DNA of 64,000 bases from Robiginitalea aestuariiviva (GTDB taxonomy: Bacteria; Bacteroidota; Bacteroidia; Flavobacteriales; Flavobacteriaceae): contig NZ_JARPUQ010000001.1 of the NCBI RefSeq assembly GCF_029537735.1, positions 1,088,696-1,152,695 of the forward strand. Direction: 5' to 3'. The notes under the pieces were generated by a model. That model ran no database searches and was not told where the DNA came from. It worked only from the letters and a program-made list of their open reading frames with translations. Made by a program: the position numbers and the translations under genes. Shown in pieces: positions 8,241-16,660 of this stretch (its first letter is position 1; every line of letters begins with the position of its first letter).

Positions 8241-8274
8241 CCAAAATAAAACATCCCCGCCGTTGCGGGGATGT
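8241..8274 (-). terminator. intrinsic terminator of the ALDH7 gene
   Basis: ACATCCCCGC (8251-8260) and GCGGGGATGT (8265-8274) form a 10 bp stem with a 4 nt loop. On the minus strand it is followed by TTTATTTTGG. It lies 33 nt beyond the aldehyde dehydrogenase stop. Confidence 0.85.
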
Positions 8275-8307
8275 CCAAAATGATTCTTGGGAATTTTCCC
8301 GAAGCCG

Positions 8308-9861
8308 TTACAGGTCGAATTTAATGCCCTGGGCAAGGGGAAGTTCTGCAGTGTAGTTGATGGTGTTGGTCTGCCTGCGCATGTACACCTTCCAGGCATC
8401 CGAACCGGACTCCCGGCCCCCGCCGGTTTCCTTTTCCCCGCCAAAGGCCCCGCCAATTTCCGCGCCGGAGGTGCCGATGTTCACATTGGCAATCCCGCAG
8501 TCGCTGCCTGCTGCAGAGAGGAAGCGTTCGGCCTCGCGCAGGTTGGTGGTCATTATGGCCGAGGAAAGACCTTGTTTAACTCCATTTTGCAGGGCGATGG
8601 CCTCGGTAACGTCGCCGCTGTATTTTAACAAGTACAGGATGGGGGCAAAGGTTTCTTCCTGTACAATTTCAAAGTGGTTGCTGGCCTCTGCGATGGCGGG
8701 CTTTACATAGCAACCGCTTTCGTACCCGCTGCCCGTAAGCACCCCACCGGGTACCAGCAGGTTACCGCCTTCCTTCACTACTTCCTCCAGGGCGTTCTGA
8801 TACATGGCAACGGCCTGTTTATCGATCAGGGGCCCCACGTGGTTGTGCTGGTCCAGGGGGTTGCCAATGCGCAACTGCCCGTAGGCTTTGACCAGGGCGT
8901 CTTTAACTTCGTCGTAAACCGATTCATGGATAATGAGGCGACGGGTAGAGGTACAGCGCTGGCCGCAGGTACCCACAGCTCCGAAAACCGCCCCGATCAC
9001 GGTCATTTTGATGTCGGCATCCGGGGTAACGATAATGGCATTGTTACCCCCGAGTTCCAGGAGGGAACGGCCCAGGCGGGCCGCCACAGCCTGGGCGACA
9101 ATTTTACCCATGCGGATGGATCCGGTGGCGGAAACCAGGGGAACGCGACGGTCGGTTGTCATCATTTCCCCCACCTTGTAGTCTCCGTTGATCAGGCAGG
9201 AGATGCCTTCCGGCAAACCGTTTTCCCGGAAAACATCGGCAGCGATCTTCTGGCAGGCCACCCCGCAAAGCGGTGCTTTTTCCGAGGGTTTCCAGATACA
9301 GACATCCCCGCAAGCCCAGGCCAGGGCCGTATTCCAGGACCAAACCGCCACCGGGAAGTTAAAGGCAGAAATAATGCCCACAATCCCCAGGGGGTGATAT
9401 TGTTCGTACATGCGGTGCCCGGGCCTTTCGGAATGCATGGTAAGCCCGTGGAGCTGCCGGCTGAGGCCAACGGCAAAATCGCAGATATCGATCATTTCCT
9501 GGACTTCTCCCAGGCCCTCCTGATAGGATTTCCCCATCTCATAAGAGACCAGTTTGCCCAGGGGCTCCTTGAGCTCCCGAAGCCGGTCGCCAAACTGGCG
9601 GACGATTTCACCCCGTTTGGGGGCAGGGGTCTCCCGCCAAACGCGGAAAGCGGCTTCGGCGGCCTGTACCACCCTTTCGTAATCTTTGGCGGTGGTGGCA
9701 TGTACACTGCCGATCAGGGCCCCATCCACAGGGGAATAGGATTCAATGAGTTCCCCGGAGCCGAAACACTCCGAACCCGTAGAAGTTCCCGGGTTGGTGG
9801 GGGCGATCCCCAGTTGTTTTAAGGCCTGGTCTATTCCGAAATCCACAGCGGCTTCTGTCAT
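8308..9861 (-). CDS. aldehyde dehydrogenase, ALDH7-like (probable L-piperidine-6-carboxylate / aminoadipate semialdehyde dehydrogenase)
   Basis: 517 residues, the length of ALDH7 (antiquitin / AmaB) enzymes. Catalytic elements are present: N168 in FNFP, general base E269 in LLELGGNN, and nucleophile C303 in GQRCTSTRR. ALDH7 enzymes oxidise aminoadipate semialdehyde in lysine breakdown with NAD(P)+. The gene lies downstream of 3-hydroxyanthranilate dioxygenase on the same strand, so a role in aminomuconate semialdehyde oxidation is a competing idea, but the sequence looks like ALDH7 rather than ALDH8. It has its own promoter motif (9898-9905) and terminator (8241-8274). Confidence 0.82.
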   Translation of the reverse strand: MTEAAVDFGIDQALKQLGIAPTNPGTSTGSECFGSGELIESYSPVDGALIGSVHATTAKDYERVVQAAEAAFRVWRETPAPKRGEIVRQFGDRLRELKEPLGKLVSYEMGKSYQEGLGEVQEMIDICDFAVGLSRQLHGLTMHSERPGHRMYEQYHPLGIVGIISAFNFPVAVWSWNTALAWACGDVCIWKPSEKAPLCGVACQKIAADVFRENGLPEGISCLINGDYKVGEMMTTDRRVPLVSATGSIRMGKIVAQAVAARLGRSLLELGGNNAIIVTPDADIKMTVIGAVFGAVGTCGQRCTSTRRLIIHESVYDEVKDALVKAYGQLRIGNPLDQHNHVGPLIDKQAVAMYQNALEEVVKEGGNLLVPGGVLTGSGYESGCYVKPAIAEASNHFEIVQEETFAPILYLLKYSGDVTEAIALQNGVKQGLSSAIMTTNLREAERFLSAAGSDCGIANVNIGTSGAEIGGAFGGEKETGGGRESGSDAWKVYMRRQTNTINYTAELPLAQGIKFDL

Positions 9862-9897
9862 TTTTAACTTTTTTAGTCTGTAATGTTATAGATGATA

Positions 9898-9905
9898 CAA
9901 AATTA
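9898..9905 (-). promoter_or_regulatory. putative -7 promoter element (TAATTTTG)
   Basis: On the minus strand TAATTTTG matches TAnnTTTG, 36 nt before the aldehyde dehydrogenase ATG. No good -33 TTG is seen. Confidence 0.35.
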
Positions 9906-9951
9906 CGAAATCTCCGGGGCCTTACCATAGGTCCCGGTTGGAATCTTATCC

Positions 9952-10317
9952 TCAGTGCAAGGCCAGGTTCATTCCAATAGCAAGCAGTGCAGGCAGTCCC
10001 TGGATCAGGAATATTTTCCGGTGGACGCTCCAGCCCCCATATATTCCGGCCACGGCAATGCACCCCAGAAAAAATAAGGTGATCTGCCTATGCCAAAGCG
10101 GGTCGCAGACCCAAAGGCCCCAAAGGAGTCCTGCGGCCAGGAAGCCATTGTACAGCCCCTGGTTGGCGGCCATGGCTTTGGTCTGGTGAAACAGGGGCTT
10201 GGGCAGATGCCCGAATACCCGCGGGCCACGGCTGGTCCAGGCAAACATTTCGAGCCAGAGGAAACCCAGATGCTGCAGTGCGATTCCCCCGACAAGGATA
10301 TGTAGAGCCAGGACCAT
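9952..10317 (-). CDS. DUF1304 family integral membrane protein
   Basis: 121 residues with about four hydrophobic helices (1-25, 48-72, 78-96, 100-120) and conserved-looking motifs ALQHLGFLWLEMF and ANQGLYNGFLAAGL, typical of DUF1304 proteins of unknown function. The ATG lies one nucleotide after the stop of 3-hydroxyanthranilate dioxygenase, so the two genes are almost certainly cotranscribed. No transport or catalytic motif is visible. Confidence 0.8.
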   Translation of the reverse strand: MVLALHILVGGIALQHLGFLWLEMFAWTSRGPRVFGHLPKPLFHQTKAMAANQGLYNGFLAAGLLWGLWVCDPLWHRQITLFFLGCIAVAGIYGGWSVHRKIFLIQGLPALLAIGMNLALH

Positions 10318-10318
10318 A

Positions 10319-10861
10319 TTAGTCTTTTTCGGCTACAAAGCGCGGGTCCGCTTCCATCACCGTGCCGCACTCGGAGCAGGTCCGCAGGGACTCCGAGCCG
10401 TAGAAGTGCTCAAAATGGGCCAGGAAGTCCTTCTCGATGTCCTGCAGCGGAAAATAGGCTTCGTAGAGCTTGTGGTTGCAGTTGTCGCAAAACCACAACA
10501 GGCCGTCACGGGCGTTCAGGTGGGCCCGTTTGCGCTCGACCACCAGGCCAATGGAACCGGGCAGGCGTTCCGGGGAATGGGGTACCCGGGCCGGATGCAG
10601 GTACATGTCGCCTGCCCCCAGGGTAAAGGTTTTTTTGGCCCCGTCTTCCTGGATATGGACCCGGATCTCGCCCTCCAACTGGTAGAACAATTCCTCCGTT
10701 TCATTGTAATGGTAGTCCTTGCGGGCATTGGGGCCTGCCACCACCATTACGATATAGTCCTCGGCATCCCGATACAGGTTTTTGTTCCCTACCGGGGGTT
10801 TAAGCAGGTCGCGGTTTTCCTCCACCCATCGGTGCAGGTTGAAAGGGGGGGCTATAGCCAT
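10319..10861 (-). CDS. 3-hydroxyanthranilate 3,4-dioxygenase
   Basis: 180 residues, a single cupin. The catalytic iron ligands H51, E57 and H95 and the second rubredoxin-like metal site C125/C128/C162/C165 sit at the same spacing as in characterised bacterial enzymes. It opens the ring of 3-hydroxyanthranilate to aminocarboxymuconate semialdehyde in the kynurenine pathway, in the cytoplasm. Tryptophan 2,3-dioxygenase, the first pathway step, is encoded about 32 kb away in this window. It is first in a minus-strand pair with the DUF1304 gene. TACCTTTC on the minus strand (10888-10895) may be its promoter element. Confidence 0.95.
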   Translation of the reverse strand: MAIAPPFNLHRWVEENRDLLKPPVGNKNLYRDAEDYIVMVVAGPNARKDYHYNETEELFYQLEGEIRVHIQEDGAKKTFTLGAGDMYLHPARVPHSPERLPGSIGLVVERKRAHLNARDGLLWFCDNCNHKLYEAYFPLQDIEKDFLAHFEHFYGSESLRTCSECGTVMEADPRFVAEKD

Positions 10862-10887
10862 GGGATTTACATTTTGGATTAGCCTCC

Positions 10888-10895
10888 GAAAGGTA
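10888..10895 (-). promoter_or_regulatory. putative -7 promoter element (TACCTTTC)
   Basis: A near-match to TAnnTTTG, 26 nt upstream of the 3-hydroxyanthranilate dioxygenase start. Confidence 0.3.
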
Positions 10896-10939
10896 CGAAA
10901 AACAGCTTCAAAAAGGGGGTTGAACCGGGAGGGCCGGCC

Positions 10940-11419
10940 TTACTGCTGGTAGAAGAGCTGGGTGAAATACAACTTCCCGTCCGGGGCCTGCTTTACGCTG
11001 ATGGCCGTATGCGTAAAGTTGCCTTCGATGGTTTTGCGATGGGATTCGCTGTTGATCCAGCCCTGGAAGGCTGCCTGGGCATCCGGGTAGTCCTTGGCCA
11101 CATTTTCTGCCACAGCAGTGGCGTTTGCCTCTTCGGCAATACTGGAAGCCCGGGCGCTGAAGTTGTAATGACTGATGGCTCCGGTGGCGATCATGTAATC
11201 CGTATGATCGTTGGCATAGGAATAGGCCACCGCACTAAAGGCCAGGGATTCGTACCCCAACTGGGCCCGATAGTCATTGACCAACCCCAGCAGCGCCTGT
11301 TCCACGGCGGGAACGTTGGCGGCGTGCGTTACGGGTACTTCTTCCAGGGATTCCTTGGAACAGGAAACCACCGAAGAAAGGACCACAACCAGTAATACTG
11401 CTTGCAGGAAATTTTTCAT
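10940..11419 (-). CDS. CAP-domain (YkwD/SCP-like) lipoprotein
   Basis: 159 residues. A lipoprotein signal ends at SSVVSC, with C20 as the lipidated cysteine, followed by SKES. The mature part is a CAP domain: LGLVNDYRAQLG, SYANDHTDYM (with His), ISHYNF, AENVAKDY and WINSESHRKTIEG are the usual family landmarks. Bacterial CAP lipoproteins are cell-envelope proteins of mostly unknown function. A 7 bp inverted repeat AAAGATT/AATCTTT (11453-11470) lies in its upstream region. It appears monocistronic. Confidence 0.88.
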   Translation of the reverse strand: MKNFLQAVLLVVVLSSVVSCSKESLEEVPVTHAANVPAVEQALLGLVNDYRAQLGYESLAFSAVAYSYANDHTDYMIATGAISHYNFSARASSIAEEANATAVAENVAKDYPDAQAAFQGWINSESHRKTIEGNFTHTAISVKQAPDGKLYFTQLFYQQ

Positions 11420-11601
11420 TTCGTGTTCTCATTGCAAGCAGGTCAGAAAGGTAAAGATTGGGGAATCTTTGAACCTTGGCAAAATAGCCAATTACCTAAT
11501 ATTACGCAATAGGGTCGGTTTCGGCCGGAAGGGCCCCTTAAAAATCGTTCAAACGCCGATTTTGTCGGGGAAGTGAGTCCAAATCCGTTATGCGGCCCGC
11601 T

Positions 11602-12120
11602 TTATTCGCCCAATGGATCACCATCATCGCCCTCTCTGGAGGGCTCCAGGACCCAGTGGAAAACAGCCGATCCCAGGCTGGTTAAAGGGGGGTATAAAAG
11701 CGACTCTTGAAGGGCCTCTTCGTCTACCAGGCGGATGAAGGCATTAGTCCGCTGGAAATACACCAGCAATGCGCCCAGCACTACGGCAACCTTCAGCATC
11801 CCGAATACGCCGCCGGCCAGGTTGTTCAGCATGCCCAGCATGGCCAGGTCTGCAATATTGGTCAGGAATTTACCCAGCAGCTGTACAACGATCACGATAA
11901 TCAGGAAGGTAAGGATGTAGGAGGTAAGCTGTATATACCGCAGGTTCCAGTCCAGGCGGGCTTCCAGGTAATTACCGATCAGGTAGGAAAAATGGATGGC
12001 GCCGTAGATGCCGCCAATCAGGGCTATGATGGAGGCTACCTCCACAAACAGCCCGTTTTTAAGGCCCTTATAGAGGCCATAGGCCAGGAGAATACCGAGT
12101 ATGCCGTCCAGGATCGTCAT
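11602..12120 (-). CDS. CvpA family membrane protein
   Basis: 172 residues from the ATG at 12120 (a TTG lies five codons upstream in frame, but the promoter element TATATTTG at 12140-12133 leaves only 12 nt of leader, favouring the ATG). About four membrane helices and the start TILDGILGILLAYGLYKGLKNGL are typical of CvpA, an inner-membrane protein linked to colicin V secretion in E. coli and to envelope integrity elsewhere. The C-terminal tail (after about 150) is acidic and soluble. It is divergent from the 12192 gene. Confidence 0.85.
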   Translation of the reverse strand: MTILDGILGILLAYGLYKGLKNGLFVEVASIIALIGGIYGAIHFSYLIGNYLEARLDWNLRYIQLTSYILTFLIIVIVVQLLGKFLTNIADLAMLGMLNNLAGGVFGMLKVAVVLGALLVYFQRTNAFIRLVDEEALQESLLYPPLTSLGSAVFHWVLEPSREGDDGDPLGE

Positions 12121-12128
12121 GCGTGCTT

Positions 12129-12161
12129 TTGGCAAATATAGCCTATTGATTTGTACCTTTG
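12129..12161 (+). promoter_or_regulatory. putative promoter of the 12192-12859 pair, interleaved with the cvpA promoter
   Basis: TTG (12129-12131), a 22 bp spacer and TACCTTTG (12154-12161) fit the flavobacterial promoter consensus on the plus strand, 30 nt before the ATG at 12192. The minus-strand element TATATTTG for cvpA occupies 12140-12133, inside this spacer, so the two promoters overlap. Confidence 0.55.
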
Positions 12162-12191
12162 GGTCAAAGTTCCCTGCACGGGAAATTGCTA

Positions 12192-12548
12192 ATGGCCCGA
12201 GACGAATTGCTTAAGGAACGCTGGGATACCCTCACCCGGAAATTGTCCGACCAGTTTGCGGAAGGAGCCCCCCTGGACCTGGATGCCATCATCTACCTGA
12301 TCGGGATACAGGAACTGGGGCAATACCACCGGAAATACAAGAAGGACGAAAAAGTAAACCTGATGCATATTGCCATCTGCCGCTTGCTGGAACCCTACGG
12401 ATATTATGCCTTTGATTCCTTCGATGCAGAGGGGTGGCCGCATTACACCCTGCTGGAACCCCTGCCGGTGTTGAAGGCCGGGGAACAGTCGGTGCTGATG
12501 AAGGAAGCCATTGTGGGGTATTTCCTCGAAAAAGAATATTTGCCATGA
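12192..12548 (+). CDS. conserved flavobacterial protein of unknown function
   Basis: 118 residues from the ATG at 12192, chosen because the promoter element ends at 12161. An upstream TTG in frame would lie within the promoter. The protein is soluble and largely helical, with a conspicuous middle segment DAIIYLIGIQELGQYHRKYK and HIAICRLLEPYGYY. I recall similar proteins only as hypothetical in Flavobacteriaceae. The stop overlaps the ATG of the next gene (12545-12548), so the two are coupled. Confidence 0.7.
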   Translation: MARDELLKERWDTLTRKLSDQFAEGAPLDLDAIIYLIGIQELGQYHRKYKKDEKVNLMHIAICRLLEPYGYYAFDSFDAEGWPHYTLLEPLPVLKAGEQSVLMKEAIVGYFLEKEYLP

Positions 12549-12859
12549 CGCCCGCCCCACCGTATTATGCTGTGATTTTCACCTCCCAACGCACTGCCGG
12601 GGACCAGGGGTATGCCAAAACGGCGGCCCGGATGATGGAGCTGGCTGCCCGCCAACCGGGATACCTGGGGGTGGAACACGCCCGGGAGGAGATCGGCATT
12701 ACGATCAGCTATTGGGAATCCCTCCGCGCCATTGCGGGTTGGAAGGCCGAGGCAGAGCACCAATGGGCCCAGCAACGGGGACGGGAACAGTGGTACAGCT
12801 GGTATACCGTCCGCATATGCCGGGTAGAACGCGCCTACGAATTCCGCCCGGATGCCTGA
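12545..12859 (+). CDS. antibiotic biosynthesis monooxygenase (ABM)-domain protein
   Basis: 104 residues with the ABM ferredoxin-like fold pattern: YYAVIFTSQRT, then ARMMELAARQPGYLGVEHAREEIGITISYWESLRAIAGWK. Many family members are small heme- or quinol-active oxygenases, and many have no known substrate. The start ATG overlaps the stop of the upstream gene by 4 nt (ATGA). glpD follows after 58 nt. Confidence 0.8.
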   Translation: MTPAPPYYAVIFTSQRTAGDQGYAKTAARMMELAARQPGYLGVEHAREEIGITISYWESLRAIAGWKAEAEHQWAQQRGREQWYSWYTVRICRVERAYEFRPDA

Positions 12860-12917
12860 GGCGCAGCCCTATTGGCAGGCGAAGATATAATCGTAATTTT
12901 AAGGAAAAACCAACGCT

Positions 12918-14588
12918 ATGGAAAAGCCCTTGCCGTTTTCCGCCCGGGAACGCGCCCAGCAAAAGGAACAGCTGAAAAAGGAAACCTTCGACCTGATTGT
13001 GATCGGCGGGGGGATAACGGGGGCGGGCATTGCCCTGGATGCCGCGTCCCGCGGCCTCAAAACCCTGTTGCTGGAAAAGGGGGATTTTGCTTCCGGGACC
13101 AGCAGCAAGTCTACCAAGCTCATCCATGGCGGGCTGCGCTACCTGAAACAATTCGATTTCTGGCTGGTGAAGGAAGTGGGCTCCGAGCGAGCCATCGTAC
13201 ACCAGCTGGCCCCGCACCTGGTCCTGCCCGAGAAGATGCTGCTCCCCCTGATTGAAGGGGGTTCCTACGGGAAATGGCTTACCTCCATCGGGCTGAAGGT
13301 CTACGACCTGCTGGCCCAGGTATCCGGGGATGACAAACGGCAGATGCTGGACAAGAAGGAAGCCCTGAAGATAGAGCCCCTTTTGCCCAGGAAAAAACTG
13401 AAAGGGGCCGGATACTACGCGGAATACCGGACAGATGATGCCCGCCTTACCATTGAGAACATCAAAACGGCCCTGGCCCATGGGGCGGTAGCCCTGAACT
13501 ATATGCAGGTAGACGTATTCCGCTACGGAGAAGACGGGCGCGTGGCAGGGGTAGTGGCCACGGATATGCTGGACGATTCCCGCCTGGAGATAGGATCGGC
13601 TTACGTGATCAATGCGGCCGGGCCCTGGGTGGACGAATTGCGCGGGGTAAACCGCAGCAAGACCGGCAAGCGCCTCCATCTGACCAAGGGAGTCCACCTG
13701 GTCTTCCCCTATGAAAAACTGCCCGTGAATCAGTCGGTGTACTTCGACGTGCCGGACGGGCGCATGATTTTTGCCATCCCCCGCGGCCGCGTGACCTATG
13801 TAGGCACCACGGATACCAACTACGACGGCGACAAGGACCGGGTGGAAACCGACCTGGCCGATGCCATTTACCTGATTTCTGCGGTGAACAATATGTTCCC
13901 TTCCATAGAACTGGAACTCTCGGATGCGGAGTCTTCCTGGGCCGGGTTGCGGCCGCTTATCCACGAGGAAGGGAAATCCACATCAGAACTCTCCCGGAAA
14001 GACGAAATCTTTACTTCGGACAGTGGCCTGATCAGTATAGCAGGCGGAAAACTCACCGGCTACCGAAAGATGGCCCAACGGACGGTGAACCGCGTGGTCG
14101 GTGAAATGGAGGAACAAGGCCGCAAAGGGATAAAGCCCTGCACCACGGACCAGATTCCGCTTTGTGGCAATGGGTTTAAAAAATTCAAAGCGGTAGGCAA
14201 ATATATAGATGAGGTAGCGGCTGTCCTTAAGCCCTATGGGCTGGAACGCCGCCTGGCCTGGCGGTTGGTGACCACCTACGGAAAACAGGCCGATGCGATC
14301 CTGGAACGGTTTAACCGGCTGGAATCCGAAACCGATGCCTCATGGCGCCTGATGCGGGCAGAGCTGGACTTTTGTATGGACCATGAAATGGTCCACAACC
14401 CCATGGATTTTCTGATCCGGCGTACCGGACGCCTCTACTTTGATATTGGTGCCGTGCGCCGGTATCTGGATGCGGTGGTGGCCTTTTGCGGGGAGAAGTC
14501 CGGACAGCCAGCCAAGGTGCAGCAAGGTTGGAAAAAAGCTATGGAGGAGGCCCTGCACAGCCATTCCCATTTTTCGCTGGAGGGCTAG
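12918..14588 (+). CDS. glpD: FAD-dependent glycerol-3-phosphate dehydrogenase
   Basis: 556 residues. The N-terminal dinucleotide-binding motif (DLIVIGGGITGAGIALDAAS, 25-44) is followed by GTSSKSTKLIHGGLRYL, characteristic of GlpD. It oxidises sn-glycerol-3-phosphate to dihydroxyacetone phosphate at the inner membrane face, passing electrons to quinone. The C-terminal domain (about 400-550) matches the cap region of the family. It converges on gpsA, which runs the opposite reaction with NAD(P)H; the two stop codons overlap in CTAG (14585-14588). No glpF or glpK is adjacent. Confidence 0.94.
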   Translation: MEKPLPFSARERAQQKEQLKKETFDLIVIGGGITGAGIALDAASRGLKTLLLEKGDFASGTSSKSTKLIHGGLRYLKQFDFWLVKEVGSERAIVHQLAPHLVLPEKMLLPLIEGGSYGKWLTSIGLKVYDLLAQVSGDDKRQMLDKKEALKIEPLLPRKKLKGAGYYAEYRTDDARLTIENIKTALAHGAVALNYMQVDVFRYGEDGRVAGVVATDMLDDSRLEIGSAYVINAAGPWVDELRGVNRSKTGKRLHLTKGVHLVFPYEKLPVNQSVYFDVPDGRMIFAIPRGRVTYVGTTDTNYDGDKDRVETDLADAIYLISAVNNMFPSIELELSDAESSWAGLRPLIHEEGKSTSELSRKDEIFTSDSGLISIAGGKLTGYRKMAQRTVNRVVGEMEEQGRKGIKPCTTDQIPLCGNGFKKFKAVGKYIDEVAAVLKPYGLERRLAWRLVTTYGKQADAILERFNRLESETDASWRLMRAELDFCMDHEMVHNPMDFLIRRTGRLYFDIGAVRRYLDAVVAFCGEKSGQPAKVQQGWKKAMEEALHSHSHFSLEG

Positions 14589-15574
14589 CTGAGCTGGTCT
14601 GCCAGGTCCCGGAATACGGCTTTGGGGTTCCTGCCCTGGTACAGTACTTTATAGACGGCGTCAATGATAGGGGTCTTTACCTTTTTCTCGAAACCTTCCT
14701 TGATCTCATAGGCGCTTTTGGCGGCGTAATACCCTTCGGCCACCATATTCATTTCCATCATAGCGCTTTTAACCGTATACCCTTTTCCGATCATATTCCC
14801 GAACATGCGGTTCCGGCTGAAAATGGAATAGCCGGTTACCAGCAGGTCGCCCAGATAGGCCGAGCGGTTAATGTTGCGGTCAATATTGTAACGCCTTTTG
14901 GTGTAGCGCTTCATCTCCCGGATGGCGTTGCTCATGAGCACGGCCTGGAAATTATCCCCATAACCCAGGCCATGGGCTATCCCTGCGGCAATGGCATAGA
15001 TGTTCTTGAGCATGGCGGCGTATTCCGACCCGATAATGTCTGAGGAAACCTTGGTTTTGATGTAACTGCTGGAAAGGGCACGGGCAACCTGGTTGGCCCG
15101 ATCCTTATTGCTGCAGGCAATGGTGAGGTAGGAGAGTTTCTCCAGGGCCACTTCCTCGGCGTGGCATGGGCCTGTTATGACCCCGATCCGGTCGTAGGGG
15201 AGGTCGTATTTCTGGTGGAAATGCTCGCCTACAATCAGGCCGCTTTCCGGTACGATGCCCTTGATGGCCGAAAACACGGCTTTTCCCTCCAGGGAGGCAG
15301 TAAGCTTGGAGAGTTCGGTTTCCAGGAAGGCGGAGGGAATCGCAAAAATGAGCAGGTCGGCCCGGGTAACCGCTTCGTCCAGGTCCGAGGTCAGGTGCAA
15401 CCGGCTGGTATCGAAGGTTACCGAACTCAGGTAATTGGGATTGTGCCCGTGCTCGCGTATATGCTCCAAAGCATCAGTATTGCGCATATACCAGCACACC
15501 TCGCTCAGGTTTTCACAGAGCATTTTAACAATGGCGGTGGCCCAGCTGCCCCCGCCCAGGACGGCAAATCTCAT
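14585..15574 (-). CDS. gpsA: NAD(P)H-dependent glycerol-3-phosphate dehydrogenase
   Basis: 329 residues from the ATG at 15574; an in-frame TTG at 15604 would add ten residues of poor quality. The Rossmann motif is FAVLGGGSWATAI, and the substrate-binding region includes FSAIKGIVPES and YAAMLKNIYAIAAGIAHGLG, whose lysine is catalytic in the family. It makes glycerol-3-phosphate for phospholipid synthesis from dihydroxyacetone phosphate. Its 3' end overlaps glpD. Confidence 0.94.
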   Translation of the reverse strand: MRFAVLGGGSWATAIVKMLCENLSEVCWYMRNTDALEHIREHGHNPNYLSSVTFDTSRLHLTSDLDEAVTRADLLIFAIPSAFLETELSKLTASLEGKAVFSAIKGIVPESGLIVGEHFHQKYDLPYDRIGVITGPCHAEEVALEKLSYLTIACSNKDRANQVARALSSSYIKTKVSSDIIGSEYAAMLKNIYAIAAGIAHGLGYGDNFQAVLMSNAIREMKRYTKRRYNIDRNINRSAYLGDLLVTGYSIFSRNRMFGNMIGKGYTVKSAMMEMNMVAEGYYAAKSAYEIKEGFEKKVKTPIIDAVYKVLYQGRNPKAVFRDLADQLS

Positions 15575-15706
15575 CTGATTTTCCACGTTCGGGTTTTGTC
15601 CCAAAAGTACTTAAAATTCGGGAGGCGGGGGGGTCGGGTGCGGGTTGTCTTTTCACTTTGGCATGTCTCTTGTATAGGTATGGGCAGGAACTAAAACCTT
15701 TTCGCC

Positions 15707-16633
15707 ATGAGAATGAAAACTACCCTTGTGATGCTCCCGGTACTGCTCCTGGCCCTGGCCTCCTGTACCGCGGAAATATGGATCGAAGACGACTATGTGG
15801 CCGAAACGCCCTGGCAAACCCAGGATGCCCTGGAGGCCTATGACCTTTGGTATGTGGATGTGAATGCCACCCGGGGCTTGGGGGAAATCCCTTTCCTGCA
15901 GGCAGCCTTTACCCTGAGTTTTGACCGTGGGGTCCTGAAGGCCAACAATAACCTGGTTGGGATTGGCAAGACCGGTTACGGCCTGGGAATTCCTGTGGGC
16001 ACCTATGCCCCGCTTAGGGGGGTGGTTTCCATTGCCCACGACCTGGACGGCCTCTGGGAACTGGAGGTTTTTGTAGAGGGCCCCAACGTGATTTCCCTCT
16101 ACCATGCACCAACGGACACCTCCTATGTGCTTCGGGGGTATAGCCGGGCCGGGTTTGATTACGACGCCTTGTTCTATGACAATATCCATTACTTCCTGCA
16201 GGAGTACGAGGCCTGGGAGAAGGTTGAAACCAGCCTGGAGGGCGTGCCCAATGCCTTCGACCAGGAGCAGTGGCTTCAGTTCCTGCCGGACGGGCAGGGG
16301 GACTTCTTTCGTTCCTCTACGGATCCCGCAGGGTTGTCCCTGTCCCAGCTGGTTTGGGATTATACCGGGGGATACCAGGTATTTGACGTGCCGGGGAACC
16401 CCGATATGAAAACTTTAACGTTGGATTACGATTATATGGGCAATGAATACTTTGAGCTCTACGTTATAGATGATGCCGCCATAGCCCTGTACCATCCGGA
16501 AAGCGAAACGCTTTACCAGTTCAGGGGGCGCGGATTCCAGACCATCCTGAAAGATTCAGGGTTGGCACGGAAAAAGAGAATAGCGCGGAAACTGCCCCTT
16601 ATGGATGTTGAAAGACAATGGCCGCGCGGATAA
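15707..16633 (+). CDS. uncharacterised lipoprotein
   Basis: 308 residues. The lipoprotein signal MRMKTTLVMLPVLLLALASC lipidates C20. The mature part is rich in aromatic and acidic residues, with repeated short motifs ISLYHAPTDTSYVLRGYS and IALYHPESETLYQFRGRGF, suggesting two copies of one beta-rich unit (about 120-145 and 255-280). Homologues in flavobacteria carry a wrong nicotinate-nucleotide adenylyltransferase label; nothing here supports such an enzyme. It is followed by a strong intrinsic terminator. I do not recognise a function. Confidence 0.75.
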   Translation: MRMKTTLVMLPVLLLALASCTAEIWIEDDYVAETPWQTQDALEAYDLWYVDVNATRGLGEIPFLQAAFTLSFDRGVLKANNNLVGIGKTGYGLGIPVGTYAPLRGVVSIAHDLDGLWELEVFVEGPNVISLYHAPTDTSYVLRGYSRAGFDYDALFYDNIHYFLQEYEAWEKVETSLEGVPNAFDQEQWLQFLPDGQGDFFRSSTDPAGLSLSQLVWDYTGGYQVFDVPGNPDMKTLTLDYDYMGNEYFELYVIDDAAIALYHPESETLYQFRGRGFQTILKDSGLARKKRIARKLPLMDVERQWPRG

Positions 16634-16660
16634 TTTTTTGGTTGGTTAATTAGTTGGAAG

